Source: Erinaceus europaeus | Taxonomy: Eukaryota > Chordata > Mammalia > Eulipotyphla > Erinaceidae | Assembly (NCBI RefSeq): GCF_950295315.1 | Contig: NC_080181.1 | Coordinates: 1,244,526-1,308,525 of the forward strand | Direction of reading: 5' to 3' | DNA length: 64,000 nucleotides | Shown: in pieces, positions 33,357 to 43,410 of the stretch | How positions within the stretch are numbered: the first letter of the stretch is position 1 | Layout: each line of letters starts with the position of its first letter | Notes under the pieces: model-generated | The model's input: only the letters and a program-made list of their open reading frames with translations | What the model was told of the DNA's origin: nothing | Database searches by the model: none | Position numbers and translations under genes: made by a program

Positions 33357-36300
33357 GTGAGTGTCAGCCTCCCTGGGACAGGGCCCTACCAGGCCAGGTA
33401 AGTCAGTGCACAGGCTGCCTCTTCCCAGTGGCCCTTGGCAGGCTGCAGGCTGCTGCTCCCTCACAAGCTGTGCCCTGCTGGGGAGGAGCTCAGGCCCCTC
33501 TCTAGAGCTGCTGCCGCCTAGGTGAGCCTGGTGTCCTCAGGGACCCTCTGGAGGACCTACAGATCAGACTGTTACATGGGAATGAGTACCCAAAGGGCCA
33601 TGTGGTGCTGCAGAGCCAGGCTTACAGAGGAGGGGTAGGAAGCTTGGATCAGTGGCCTCCCCAGGGTGGTGGGGGCAGGGCCAGGTATAGCAAGGGGGTC
33701 AGCAACCTGGGAGGCAAGGATCCCTCAACTGCCTGCCAGAGGGCAGACCTCCTGCGCTCTCCCATCAGCTCCAAGCAAGGACTAAATGCTCAGGGTTTGG
33801 TATCACTGCTCCCAGGGCCCTAACCCATGCTGAACTGCCCTGTGCTGAGGCCCAGGGAGCCCGCAGTGAGCCTGTCCCCTAGCCTGTAACCCTGGCTGAA
33901 CTGCCCTGTGCTGAGGCCCAGGAAGCCCGCAGTGAGCCTGTCCCCTAGCCTGTAACCCTGGCTGAACTGCCCTGTGCAGAGGCCCAGGGAACCTGCAGTA
34001 AGCCTATCCCCTAGCCTGTAACCCTTGCTGAACTGCCCTGTGCTGAGGCACAGAGAGCCCGCAGTGAGCCTGTCCCCTAGCCTGTAACCCTTGCTGAACT
34101 GCCCTGTGCTGAGGCCCAGGGAGCCCGCAGTGAGCCTGTCCCCTAGCCAGTAACCCTTGCTGAACTGCCCTGTGCTAAGGCCCAGGGAGCCCGCAGTGAG
34201 CCTGTCCCCTAGCCTGTAACCCTGACTGAACTGCCCTGTGCTGAGGCCCAGGGAGCCCGCAGTGAGCCTGTCCCCTAGCCTGTAACCCTGGCTGAACTGC
34301 CCTGTGCTGAGGCCCAGGGAGCCCGCAGTGAGCCTGTCCCCTAGCCTGTAACCCTTGCTGAACTGCCCTGTGCTGAGGCCCAGGGAGCCCGCAGTGAGCC
34401 TGTCCCCTAGCCGGTAACCCTTGCTGAACTGCCCTGTGCTGAGGCCCAGGGAGCCCGCAATGAGCCTGTCCCCTAGCCGGTAACCCTTGCTGAACTGCCC
34501 TGTGCTGAGGCCCAGGGAGCCCGCAGTGAGCCTGTTCCCTAGCCGGTAACCCTTGCTGAACTGCCCTGTGCTGAGGCCCAGGGAGCCCACAGTGAGCCTG
34601 TCCCCTAGCCTGTAACCCTGGCTGAACTGCCCTGTGCTGAGGCCCAGGGAGCCCGCAGTGAGCCTGTCCCCTAGCCTGTAAGCCTGGCTGAACTGCCCTG
34701 TGCTGAGGCCCAGGGAGCCCGCAGTGAGCCTGTCCCCTAGCCTGTAACCCTTGCTGAACTGCCCTGTGCTAAGGCCCAGGGAGCCCGCAATGAGCCTGTC
34801 CCCTAGCCGGTAACCCTGGCTGAACTGCCCTGTGCTGAGGCCCAGGGAGCCCGCAGTGAGCCTGTCCCCTAGCCTGTAAGCCTGGCTGAACTGCCCTGTG
34901 CTGAGGCCCAGGGAGCCCGCAGTGAGCCTGTCCCCTAGCCGGTAACCCTGGCTGAACTGCCCTGTGCTGAGGCCCAGGGAGCCCGCAGTGAGCCTGTCCC
35001 CTAGCCGGTAACCCTGGCTGAACTGCCCTGTGCTGAGGCCCAGGGAGCCCGCAGTGAGCCTGTCCCCTAGCCTGTAAGCCTGGCTGAACTGCCCTGTGCT
35101 GAGGCCCAGGGAGCCCGCAGTGAGCCTGTCCCCTAGCCGGTAACCCTGGCTGAACTGCCCTGTGCTGAGGCCCAGGGAGCCCGCAGTGAGCCTGTCCCCT
35201 AGCCTGTAACCCTGGCTGAACTGCCCTGTGCTGAGGCCCAGGGAGCCCGCAGTGAGCCTGTCCCCTAGTCGGTAACCCTGGCTGAACTGCCCTGTGCTGA
35301 GGCCCAGGGAGCCCGCAGTGAGCCTGTCCCCTAGCCTGTAAGCCTGGCTGAACTGCCCTGTGCTGAGGCCCAGGGAGCCCGCAGTGAGCCTGTCCCCTAG
35401 CCGGTAACCCTGGCTGAACTGCCCTGTGCTGAGGCCCAGGGAGCCCGCAGTGAGCCTGTCCCCTAGCCTGTAACCCTGGCTGAACTGCCCTGTGCTGAGG
35501 CCCAGGGAGCCCGCAGTGAGCCTGTCCCCTAGTCTGTAACCCTGGCTGAACTGCCCTGTGCTGAGGCCCAGGGAGCCCGCAGTGAGCCTGTCCCCTAGCC
35601 TGTAACCCTGGCTGAACTGCCCTGTGCTGAGGCCCAGGGAGCCCGCAGTGAGCCTGTCCCCTAGCCTGTAATCCTTGCTGAACTGCCCTGTGCTGAGGCC
35701 CAGAGAGCCCGGAGTGAGCCTGTCCCCTAGCCTCTAACCCTTGCTGAACTGCCCTGTGCTGAGGCCCAGGAAGCCCGCAGTGAGCCTATCCCCTAGCCTG
35801 TAACCCTTGCTGAACTGCCCTGTGCTGAGGCCCAGGGAGCCCGCAGTGAGCCTGTCCCCTAGCCTGTAACCCTGGCTGAACTGCCCTGTGCTGAGGCCCA
35901 GGAAGCCCGCAGTGAGCCTGTCCCCTAGCCTGTAACCCTGGCTGAACTGCCCTGTGCTGAGGCCCAGGGAGCCCGCAGTGAGCCTGTCCCCTAGCCAGTA
36001 ACCCTTGCTGAACTGCCCTGTGCTGAGGCCCAGGGAGCCTGCAGTGACAGTAGGTGGCCCTCACCCCAGTTATGTTCAGGAGCAGCCTGCTCACTTGAGC
36101 AGGAGGCTGAGCCCAGGCTGCTCAGGGGGTGAGCACAGGCCACAGCCCCTGTACCCACTCCCTTCCCGAGGGGCAGACGGAAGCTGCTGCATAGATGACA
36201 GGAACACTACACCCCTGGCAACCAGCTGACCCGTCACTCGAGGCACATCCTCCCCGTCTCACTGGCTGTGGGGTAGTCCCCCAATGGCAGGCAGTGTGGA

Positions 36301-36591
36301 CCTGTCATCACTGAGCTCAGCTGCACAATCTCCCAGATCCCCTGCCTCAGCTTCATTTAAGGCACAGTGCTGGCCCATCTGCCCCATGAACTGGCTGCCA
36401 GGCCTTGAATCCCAGCCTGTGGTACTCAGGACCCTTTACTGAGAGCAGCTGGTCTCTCCTGGGCACTCGGGGTGGTGGGGGGCAGGCTATAGGCACCGAT
36501 GCCTGAGATGGGTCTGTGCGGGGCGGGAAGCGCGGTCAGAGCACCTCACTAACTTGCCACTGTCCTTCTCCCTGTCTGCTTCCTGGCAAAG
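33357..36591 (+). other. FAT3: FAT3 intron dominated by a 66-bp minisatellite
   Basis: Unique sequence at 33357-33825 and 36055-36591 flanks the array at 33829-36045. No other repeats or exons seen. The acceptor CCTGGCAAAG is weaker than the others in the gene because its pyrimidine tract is interrupted. Confidence 0.85.
33829..36045. repeat. 66-bp minisatellite, about 33 units
   Basis: Unit GCTGAACTGCCCTGTGCTGA, GGCCCAGGGAGCCCGCAGTG, AGCCTGTCCCCTAGCCTGTA plus ACCCTG: exactly 66 bp (for example 34291 to 34357 to 34423). Units differ at CCTGTAA or CCGGTAA, CCCTGG or CCCTTG, and GGGAGCC or GGAAGCC. Because 66 is a multiple of three, the minus strand reads as a 22-residue repeat for up to 256 codons. 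I regard that as a by-product of the period, not a gene. Confidence 0.97.
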
Positions 36592-36651
36592 CGTCCATAG
36601 TGACTGTCATTCAGCTTGTCAACAATGTCGTTGACTCGATAGAGAACGAAG
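36592..36651 (+). CDS. FAT3: FAT3 exon: short cytoplasmic exon (20 residues)
   Basis: A 60-nt exon, phase 1 in and out. It encodes ASIVTVIQLVNNVVDSIENE, one of the clearest FAT3 signatures. Donor GAAG|GTACCA, acceptor GCAAAG; both are non-optimal, so inclusion may be regulated. Skipping would keep the frame. Confidence 0.95.
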
Positions 36652-37006
36652 GTACCAATTCTTTTTCTAGCTCTTCTCCATGTAGAGAGGAACTTGCAGG
36701 GGTGTTGCCCCACGTTCCTGAGCCGAGAGACCACCTGAGGGCCAGGGCTGCATGCTCCCCACAGACAGTCTGGGCCGGTGGAGGTGGAAGCATCCAAGTG
36801 TGTGCTTGCTCTGTGCCATGAGCCCCTTGGGGAAGAGTGCCTGGAGCCCAGGCCTGGGCCTGGACGGCCTTCTCCAGGGGGTTCCTGTGTCCTTTACTGC
36901 ATTGGGGGGGGGGGGCAGGAGACAGCTTCCTTCCCAAGCTTCTCAGCTGTGCCGTCATGCTCACACAGCCTGAATCAGCCTCACATCTTACTTTGTGTTC
37001 AAACAG
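36652..37006 (+). other. FAT3: FAT3 intron
   Basis: 355 bp including a 13-nt G run near 36904. No other element. Acceptor GTTCAAACAG has a weak pyrimidine tract. Confidence 0.85.
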
Positions 37007-37042
37007 TGTCTATCTTGGACCAAGGACAGAACTACAACCGAG
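37007..37042 (+). CDS. FAT3: FAT3 micro-exon (12 residues)
   Basis: Only 36 nt, phase 1 in and out. It encodes [12 protein letters not shown] with the split first codon. The same peptide, with small changes, occurs in known FAT3 proteins at this place. The acceptor (TTCAAACAG) is poor and the donor is CGAG|GTGACA. Size, weak sites and symmetric phase are what one expects of an alternatively spliced, possibly neuronal, cassette. Confidence 0.93.
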
Positions 37043-37426
37043 GTGACAGTGGGACGGTGCCCTCTGTGCTGAGCCCCCCTTCCCTGCACCTGTCGCCCCC
37101 CCGAACTTCCTTTGCCTGGTTTTTGCCTGTCCCTGTTGTCTTGAGAGCAGGCACTGAAGGGAAAACCCCACACCCTGACTCCCTCCCCTGTGGGCAGCTG
37201 CCTGTCCCCGTCTGCCCGCATGCTGCCTGCCTGCCCTGCATCTGGGCCCTGGGGGGGAGGGGTGGCTTGTGGCTTCTGGGGGGTGTAGGGGCTATGCTGC
37301 AGCACAAGTCTGGCCCAGCTTCGTGGCCTTCAGAGAAAGCGAGCTCCGCCCAGGGCCCGGACTGCATGAGCGTCCACTCTGCCCCGCTGCCCACCACCCG
37401 CCAAGTAACCACCCTCTGCCCCGCAG
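37043..37426 (+). other. FAT3: FAT3 intron, 384 nt, open in the coding frame
   Basis: The intron is exactly 128 codons long and has no stop in the frame that joins the micro-exon to the last exon. A continuous frame therefore runs from 36778 to 37950. Retention would insert 128 proline- and glycine-rich residues without breaking the tail. Composition is GC-rich; splice sites GTGACA and CCCCGCAG are acceptable. Confidence 0.85.
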
Positions 37427-37950
37427 CCTACCACTGGGACACATCCGACTGGATGCCAGGCGCCCGCCTGTCAGACATTGAGGAGGTGCCGCACTACGAG
37501 GGCCCCGAGGCGGGGCCAGGGGCCGCACACGAGCTGGAGAGCGACTACTACCTGGGTGGCTACGACGTGGACAGCGAGTGCCCGCCACCGCCGCAGGAGG
37601 ACGAGGACTTCCTGGGCCGAGACCCCTTGCCACCCCCGCTGCCCGATGACTTCCCCCCGCGTCTGGACAGCCCCCTGGCTGGCAGCCTGAGCCCCGGCTG
37701 CAGGAGGAGGGCCCACTTCCACCCCAGCCAGTACCTGCCCCCACACCCCTGCCCCCATGACCCACTGTCTGGGGGCCCCACAGACGGGCCTCGGTCCCTG
37801 CATAGCTCCAGAGCCGCCTCGTCCCCTGATGTGTCCCAGGGCTGCACGGACGAGGAGGCCCCAGGTGGCGGCGTGGGGAGCAGGGAAGGACCAGGTCAGG
37901 GCCACCTCCACCTACCCTTCCTGGAGACGCAGCACCAGACACAGGTGTAG
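37427..37950 (+). CDS. FAT3: FAT3 last exon: C-terminal cytoplasmic tail
   Basis: 524 nt from CCCGCAG to TAG (37948-37950), entering in phase 1. [40 protein letters not shown] and [18 protein letters not shown] are collinear with FAT3. [13 protein letters not shown] is a proline-rich stretch of the kind implicated in Ena/VASP binding in Fat tails. The protein ends ETQHQTQV, a class I PDZ-type ligand (T-x-V). The segment between SSPDVS and the end is shortened and Gly-rich ([17 protein letters not shown]). FAT3 and FAT1 relatives have an acidic MSDYES-type motif there as I recall them. It appears lost or replaced in this species. Confidence 0.95.
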
Positions 37951-38127
37951 TCCCCTACTGCAGGGACCAGAGGGGCAGGACCCAGTGAGCAGGCAACACA
38001 GTCTCCACTCGGCCTGGAGCCAGCCTCAGCGCCACACGCCGAGGACCCTGCAGAGACACGCAGAGGCTCGGAAACTGGTCCTGAGAGGCCCCCCGCAGAG
38101 CCTGGATCACACCTGGGCTTGGAAGGG

Positions 38128-38238
38128 GACGTGTGGCCTGGGATGGACGTGAGTCCCGGGCTAGACTTGTGGCCCAAGCTGGACGTGAGTCCCAGGATGG
38201 ATGTGTGGCCTGGGCTGGACCTGAGTCCTGGCCTGGAC
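38128..38238 (+). repeat. 18-bp tandem repeat in the 3' UTR, six units
   Basis: Units such as GACGTGTGGCCTGGGATG and GACGTGAGTCCCGGGCTA alternate, giving an 18-bp period with a 36-bp dimer. It lies 180 bp after the stop codon. An incidental frame reads D-V-(W/S)-P-x-(L/M) repeats but starts after the FAT3 stop. Confidence 0.88.
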
Positions 38239-39801
38239 CCCATCCTCCAGCCCCAAGGCCAAGCAGCAGCCTGGGGTATGGAGAGCCAAGGGGAGTTCAG
38301 GGAGAAGGGAAGGCGTGGGGACTTAGCCCTGTAGGCAACAGAAAGAGTAGTATTAAACAAGCAAGGAAATGGGCTAAAGCCTTGAAAATCAACTTTTTGA
38401 CAAGCTGCCCAATTTCCAACTATGAAGTATTTCATGCACCAGTTATTTTCGGTTGTTTGTGTTCAGTATCCAATATTGTGCTTTGAGAAGGCACTGCTGG
38501 ATGGCAATACTGATGTCTGGGCTTCCTTGGGGGTGGGGCTGGGGTGGTTGCTATGTGAGCATGAGGAAGAAAGTGGCTGTTTCTGTGTTTTCTAGTAAAT
38601 AGTCCTAGCTGTCACTGCAATTTGAACATTGCTACAAAATTGGCCTTTGTTTTGAGAATCAGGAAATGAGAAACATTTTTTGCTACATTATTTTCTAGAA
38701 TGAGAGTTCTTTGTTTGATCAAAAATTTACAAATGTTGGGGGTCACTGTAGTACTTCCTGAGTTTTCAGCAGGATAATCACTACTCTTGATACTGCAGAT
38801 CACAGGTATGTTGGTTGTTTACTATTATTTTTTTTCCAGACTGGTAGAGTTGCTACTTTAAGTACAGTTGTGTTTAAGGGCTGCAGACGGACTGTGTGCA
38901 GAGCTTGTCGTCGTGTGTGTGTGGGTCTCGGGGCAGATGTGCCCTGCACCCCATGAGGCTGCTCTGGAGGGAAGCTGATGTGAGGGCCGTAGGGTACAGT
39001 CTGCTGGTCCTGCTGGTACAGCTGACCTTCTAGTTTCTCTGATCAGGATGCTAGAGACACACCAAATGCCATATCTTACTCTGGTCCATGTAACTTTATT
39101 TTGTACTGCCATTTATATTACCTAAAAGAAAACTGCCTTTAAAAAAGCCAATACTTTGTTAGAATTCCCAGATCTGGGCCCTCACTGAAACCACATGTTG
39201 GTCACACACTGGGGCTGACCTCTCACCCCCCGAGTGGACTTTGACCATGTGTCTCCCCATGGCGGGAAGCAGCCAGCCCACTGCGAGAAAGAACTAGAGT
39301 GGATGCCCCCTGAGGGCCAGGGCCCACGAGGAAAGTGACCAAATGCACATTTGCACACCCCTTTCTTGAGCAGCCTGTGTGCCCACGGTTCCTGAGCACG
39401 TGTGGTCACACTGGCGTAGGTTGTGCCGTCCCAAGTCTGTCTTGTCCCCTCGGAGGATGTCTGGTCATTTCTGTTTGTTTAACGCGCTTCTCAGTAGGAA
39501 GTCAGTGTCTCTGAAGTTTAGTGTGAAAAGCTCCCTTTTCCCTCCTGAGCTTTGAGCTTCTTTTTGAGCTCCTCTCTGTCTCTTGCTCAGTCCCCTCAGG
39601 AAGAACTATCTGCACCATGATCTTGAAGTCAATGTCTTTCACTAAGGCTACTTTGGAGAACGAAGTCTTTGGTGTTTTCCTTATGTAAGAAGCACATTTG
39701 CAAGAATCACAGAGAAAATGATGAACTAATGATCTAGAGTAGAATCACTGCTCCACTCGTAATGATGCAATAACAAAAACAACAACAAAAAAAAACACCA
39801 G

Positions 39802-39807
39802 AATAAA
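39802..39807 (+). terminator. Candidate polyadenylation signal
   Basis: AATAAA in the context CAGAATAAAACC, downstream of an A-rich run. It could give a short 3' UTR form of about 1.9 kb. Placement is plausible but no cleavage site can be proven. Confidence 0.35.
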
Positions 39808-40050
39808 ACCAACAGTTCATTTCTTCCCCCAAGACATATTAGGTGACAAGGGCCCTGGTTTCAATGCTGACTCTGCTGATGCAGTATCTCCTGGGGACAG
39901 AGTGTCCTTGCCCTAACCTCTCCCCAGGGCCCTGTCTGGTGCTCAGCTCTATGTGGGGGACCCCAGGACAGGGTGCCCCACTCCACCCTACACCCTCCCC
40001 AGGGCCCTCCTGGTGCTCTGCTGAGCAGCTCTATGTGGGGGACCCCAGGA

Positions 40051-40107
40051 CACACACACACACACACAAACACACACCACTGCAAACACACACACACTGC
40101 AAACACA
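40051..40107. repeat. (CA)n microsatellite in the 3' UTR region
   Basis: Imperfect ACACAC runs interrupted by AAACACACACCACTGCAAAC. Simple repeat only. Confidence 0.85.
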
Positions 40108-41086
40108 CATTTGGAGCACTAGATTTCCCAGGTTTTGAAATGGTCCACATCCATGTCAAGATGGAGCTCAGTGGGATGACTGTGGATCAAAGAGCTAGAA
40201 GGTCCTTGGGTCTGTGTCCACATGCCCAGAGAGGGCAGGGACAGGCCCCAGAACACACAGCAAGTTAGGTGTGAGTGGGTTCACCTTTCTCTGTGACACT
40301 GTTGCCCCACTCTGCCCTGGACTTGGATCTGCCTGCTCCTGGCCCCTCTGACTGCCCCCCCTCCCCCCTGCTTAGAAGAGAGCACTCATGAGAATGCTGC
40401 CCAGTGCCTGATCCTCCCATTTCCCTGCAGCCCCTGCTGGAAGGATACAGTGAGAGAAGCCCTGTACTTCTTTGGCTTCTATCAGAACAGTGCTTTTACC
40501 AAATGAATGTTCTCTAAATGAGGATGGAATGATAATTATAGAACTGAACTCAGAGCAGTCCTCAAGTATAGTGGACTTGGATTATTATGTCACCCCTGGG
40601 TGCACTGTTCTCCCTACCCCATCCTTGTTTCTCCCCTCCCCTCCTCTCCCCTTCCCCTGTGCACTTTCTTCCATAAACATTGTGCTCAAGGCTCCCTCCA
40701 CTCAGCCCCTGTCCTCTTAGCCTGCGTGCTCAGGAATGACGTCTGAGGGGCATGTAGCATGTGCCCAAGTGTGTGCCTGAGGGTCCGTGTGAAGGCCTAG
40801 TTTGAGCGTCTGGCTCTCCCGAGGGTGTTCCCCGGGGCAGACCAGGAAGTATGTTGCCAGCCCCTTGTTGTCAGGGAGAGGAAAATATCTCCACGCAGAT
40901 CAGTGAGGCCCAGAGCACTTGCCCGTCAGCTCAGGGTGACCCCATGTCCTGTGTCCTCGCTGCCGCCCACTGGGGCACCCACTGCACCACAGGCAGGGAG
41001 CCAGGCGGATGTTGGTGGTGATTTCACGGCATGGAAATGGTCCAAGGACCACTTCCTCAGTGCCAACATTCTCTGCGGTCTGTGAG

Positions 41087-41088
<2 letters not shown>

Positions 41089-41122
<34 letters not shown>
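41089..41122. repeat. (TG)n microsatellite in the 3' UTR region
   Basis: About 16 TG dinucleotides following AACG. Confidence 0.9.
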
Positions 41123-41125
<3 letters not shown>

Positions 41126-41601
41126 TGCACGCCATGCTGGTGGGGCTCCTCGAGGAGGTCAGTCAGCAAGTGACTGAGGGTGAAAGGCACCGTCTGTGGG
41201 CTGGGCATCAGCTGAGTCAGCTGGCTGCCAGGAAGGGAGAGAAGAGGACTCCTCTTCCTTATAGGATACTGAAAAGCAATAATTATGAATATGTAATGTT
41301 CCACAAAGGCCATAATTAGTCTCTCCCCGTGTTAGGATGCACTAGAGAATTATGGAGTTGTTTGGAGTGTGTTTGGACCCATTAGTCTTACTGTCATCCC
41401 AGCAAACAGATAGCTGGATTGCTACCATTTCACCGTTTTTATGAGCCCATACTACTGCATTTCAGGAAGTGACAAAGGTGTCTGGGAATGGAAGCAGCTC
41501 TTTGAAGCACTGTACCAGAGAGATTGTCCTGTAAATTCTCCTGCTGCGAGCAGGCTTCTTTGTAAAAGATGTACGTTTTGGTGTTTGAGTGTTTATGAAG
41601 C

Positions 41602-41640
41602 TGTACATAATGGTTCTGATTTTCCAGGCTTTTGTAGATA
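41602..41640 (+). promoter_or_regulatory. Two Pumilio response elements (TGTANATA)
   Basis: TGTACATA at 41602-41609 and TGTAGATA at 41633-41640 both match the 8-nt PUM1/2 consensus UGUANAUA and lie 31 nt apart in the putative 3' UTR. Their pairing in unusually repeat-free AT-rich sequence suggests post-transcriptional control. The function is inferred from the motif only. Confidence 0.5.
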
Positions 41641-42032
41641 CTGTATTTGATGCCTATCAGGATGCTTTAATTTGGGGGTTCAAATGCAAGTCACCCTTGC
41701 TGTTATTCTGGAAAACCTTTGAGGTAACTACACACACTTACACGCACACACACAAGATTTTAGATTTGAAAATGGTGTTTTTTAATCACTTCAAAATGTA
41801 CTGTATCCTTTGTTTGGTTCTACTATTTTCATTGAACTTTCTCTGTTTTCAAGAAGCTGTTTGTATTGACCTTTTTAAGGGAGTGTGTCTTGCCTGGTGA
41901 GTGAGCACCTGATGTGGATTCAGGATGAAGCCTGTCGTTGTTCACACCCACACTCACCTGCACTCACACACATCACCCACAAACCTTATCAAAGGGGAGC
42001 TCAGGCTTCCAGCCACCCTATTCTGATGGAGA

Positions 42033-42051
42033 GCGAGAGAAAGAGAGAGAG

Positions 42052-42082
<31 letters not shown>
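42033..42082. repeat. (GA)n(TG)n compound microsatellite
   Basis: GAGAAAGAGAGAGAGAGAG followed by about 13 TG dinucleotides. Confidence 0.88.
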
Positions 42083-42115
42083 CTGCAGATTCTGTCTTAT
42101 GTCTTTTTTCTAAAA

Positions 42116-42121
42116 AATAAA
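42116..42121 (+). terminator. Candidate distal polyadenylation signal
   Basis: AATAAA inside TTCTAAAAAATAAAAAAGC, just after the compound microsatellite. It is the last plausible signal before GC-rich intergenic sequence. If used, the 3' UTR is about 4.2 kb. Confidence 0.35.
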
Positions 42122-42240
42122 AAAGCAAAACAAAAAACAAAAGACAGCCAAAAAATTAAACAACAGTGTTCAACAATGTACAGGTTTGTAACTGCCAAAA
42201 TTTGATGGTTAAAACAAGTTTTCAAGTAAAAAACAAAAAG

Positions 42241-42740
42241 CAGTGAAAGCAGCGGCGGTGTGGCCTCTCTTTTCCCTCTCCTGCCCCTGGAGCGCAGCTT
42301 GGCTTCTTTTTTGTCGGCGGCCAGCAGGCTTCCTCCAGCAGGACCACAGGCTGTGCACAGGCAGGCTATCTCTAGCTGCGTCCTGGGCAGGTGCTGCGGG
42401 GCCTCCCGCTGGGAGACTGGCCTGGCATGACGGAGGCCCTCTGCAGACACCTCCCAGGACCACTCAGACTTCCATAGCCCACCCCATCCCAGACTGGAGC
42501 ACAGTCCATCCTGGAGTGGTCTTCCACAGAATTCTAGAATGTTTTCTAGAGCAAAAGGAAGAAATGCAGCTTGGGGTGGGGGATATCTTTGAAGGGGGGG
42601 GGGGGGTGACATAACAGGAAGTTGGCCTGAGGCAGAGAGAGCTCAAAAACAGAATTCCCTCACCTGCCTGGGAAAGGGACCAGCTTTGCTGAGCTCCCCT
42701 GAGGGGGTCTGACCACCCTGTCACCCTGCCAGGACTATGA
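42241..42740. other. Intergenic, no feature recognised
   Basis: GC-rich single-copy sequence with a 12-nt G run near 42594-42606. ORFs on both strands are overlapping and unremarkable. Confidence 0.6.
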
Positions 42741-42764
42741 TGTCCAGTCCTGCCATGTCATCTC

Positions 42765-43410
42765 CTCTCTGAGCCCTCCTGTGCTGTCCCTGGGTGTCCT
42801 CTCTGAGCCCTCCTGCACTGTCCCTGGGTGTCCTCCCTGAGCCCTCCTGTGCTGTCCCTGGATGTCCTCTCTCTGAGCCCTCCTATGCTGTCCCTGGGTG
42901 TCCTCTCTGAGCCCTCCTGCGCTGTCCCTGGGTGTCCTCTCTGAGCCCTCCTGCACTGTCCCTGGGTGTCCTCTCTAAGCCCTCCTGCACTGTCCCTGGG
43001 TGTCCTCTCTGAGCCCTCCTATGCTGTCCCTGGGTGTCCTCTCTGAGCCCTCCTGCACTGTCCCTGGGTGTCCTCCCTGAGCCCTCCTGTGCTGTCCCTG
43101 GATGTCCTCTCTCTGAGCCCTCCTATGCTGTCCCTGGGTGTCCTCTCTGAGCCCTCCTGCGCTGTCCCTGGGTGTCCTCTCTGAGCCCTCCTGCACTGTC
43201 CCTGGGTGTCCTCTCTAAGCCCTCCTGCACTGTCCCTGGGTGTCCTCTCTGAGCCCTCCTATGCTGTCCCTGGGTGTCCTCTCTGAGCCCTCCTGCACTG
43301 TCCCTGGGTATCCTCTCTGAGCCTTCCTATGCTGTCCCTGGGTGTCCTGAGCCATCCTGTGCTGTCCTCGGTGCCCCTGGGTGTCCTCTCTGAGCCCTCC
43401 CATGCCGTTC
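42765..43410. repeat. 34-bp minisatellite with a 240-bp higher-order period
   Basis: Unit of 34 bp: TGAGCCCTCCTGCACTGTCC, CTGGGTGTCCTCTC, with one 36-bp variant (CTCTCTC). Seven units (six of 34 bp plus one of 36) make a 240-bp block. Positions 42782-43020 and 43022-43260 are identical by eye over their length, and a partial third copy follows before the array decays at about 43410. Confidence 0.95.

Larger units (their letters stand above)
12827..42240 (+). other. FAT3: FAT3 gene, 3' portion (15 coding exons plus 3' UTR)
   Basis: FAT3 is a type I membrane protocadherin of the Fat family. The full protein is about 4,500 residues with more than 30 cadherin repeats, a laminin G domain and EGF domains, and it acts at the cell surface in neurons, for example in dendrite shaping in retina. 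Only the C-terminal third or so is in the window: joined exons give 4,136 coding nt, that is 2 nt completing a split Gly codon plus 1,377 codons and TAG. Every donor/acceptor phase pair agrees and no stop interrupts the join. The tail sequences [26 protein letters not shown] and the terminal HQTQV are diagnostic of FAT3 from known family sequences; FAT1 instead ends HTEV. The 5' exons lie to the left of the window. The 3' boundary is uncertain. Confidence 0.92.
37951..42240 (+). other. FAT3: Probable FAT3 3' untranslated region
   Basis: After the stop the sequence turns from GC-rich to AT-richer single-copy sequence with no SINEs for more than 4 kb, as in a constrained 3' UTR. It includes an 18-bp tandem repeat (38128-38238), (CA)n near 40051-40105, (TG)n at 41089-41122, two Pumilio-type sites near 41.6 kb and two AATAAA signals (39802 and 42116). 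Known FAT3 mRNAs have long 3' UTRs. The exact end cannot be fixed from sequence alone. Confidence 0.55.

Noticed and set aside
33820..34590. 256-codon minus-strand frame
   Set aside because: Arises because the repeat period is 66 bp; pure 22-residue repetition, no conserved neighbour, intronic and antisense.
36778..37006. Upstream extension of the last-exon frame as a coding start
   Set aside because: The part before 37007 is intronic; real coding enters through the spliced 36-nt exon. The openness from 37043 to 37426 is kept as a finding only.
38128..38238. Coding repeat D-V-W-P-G-M after the FAT3 stop
   Set aside because: Starts downstream of the family-conserved terminus HQTQV; treated as 3' UTR repeat.
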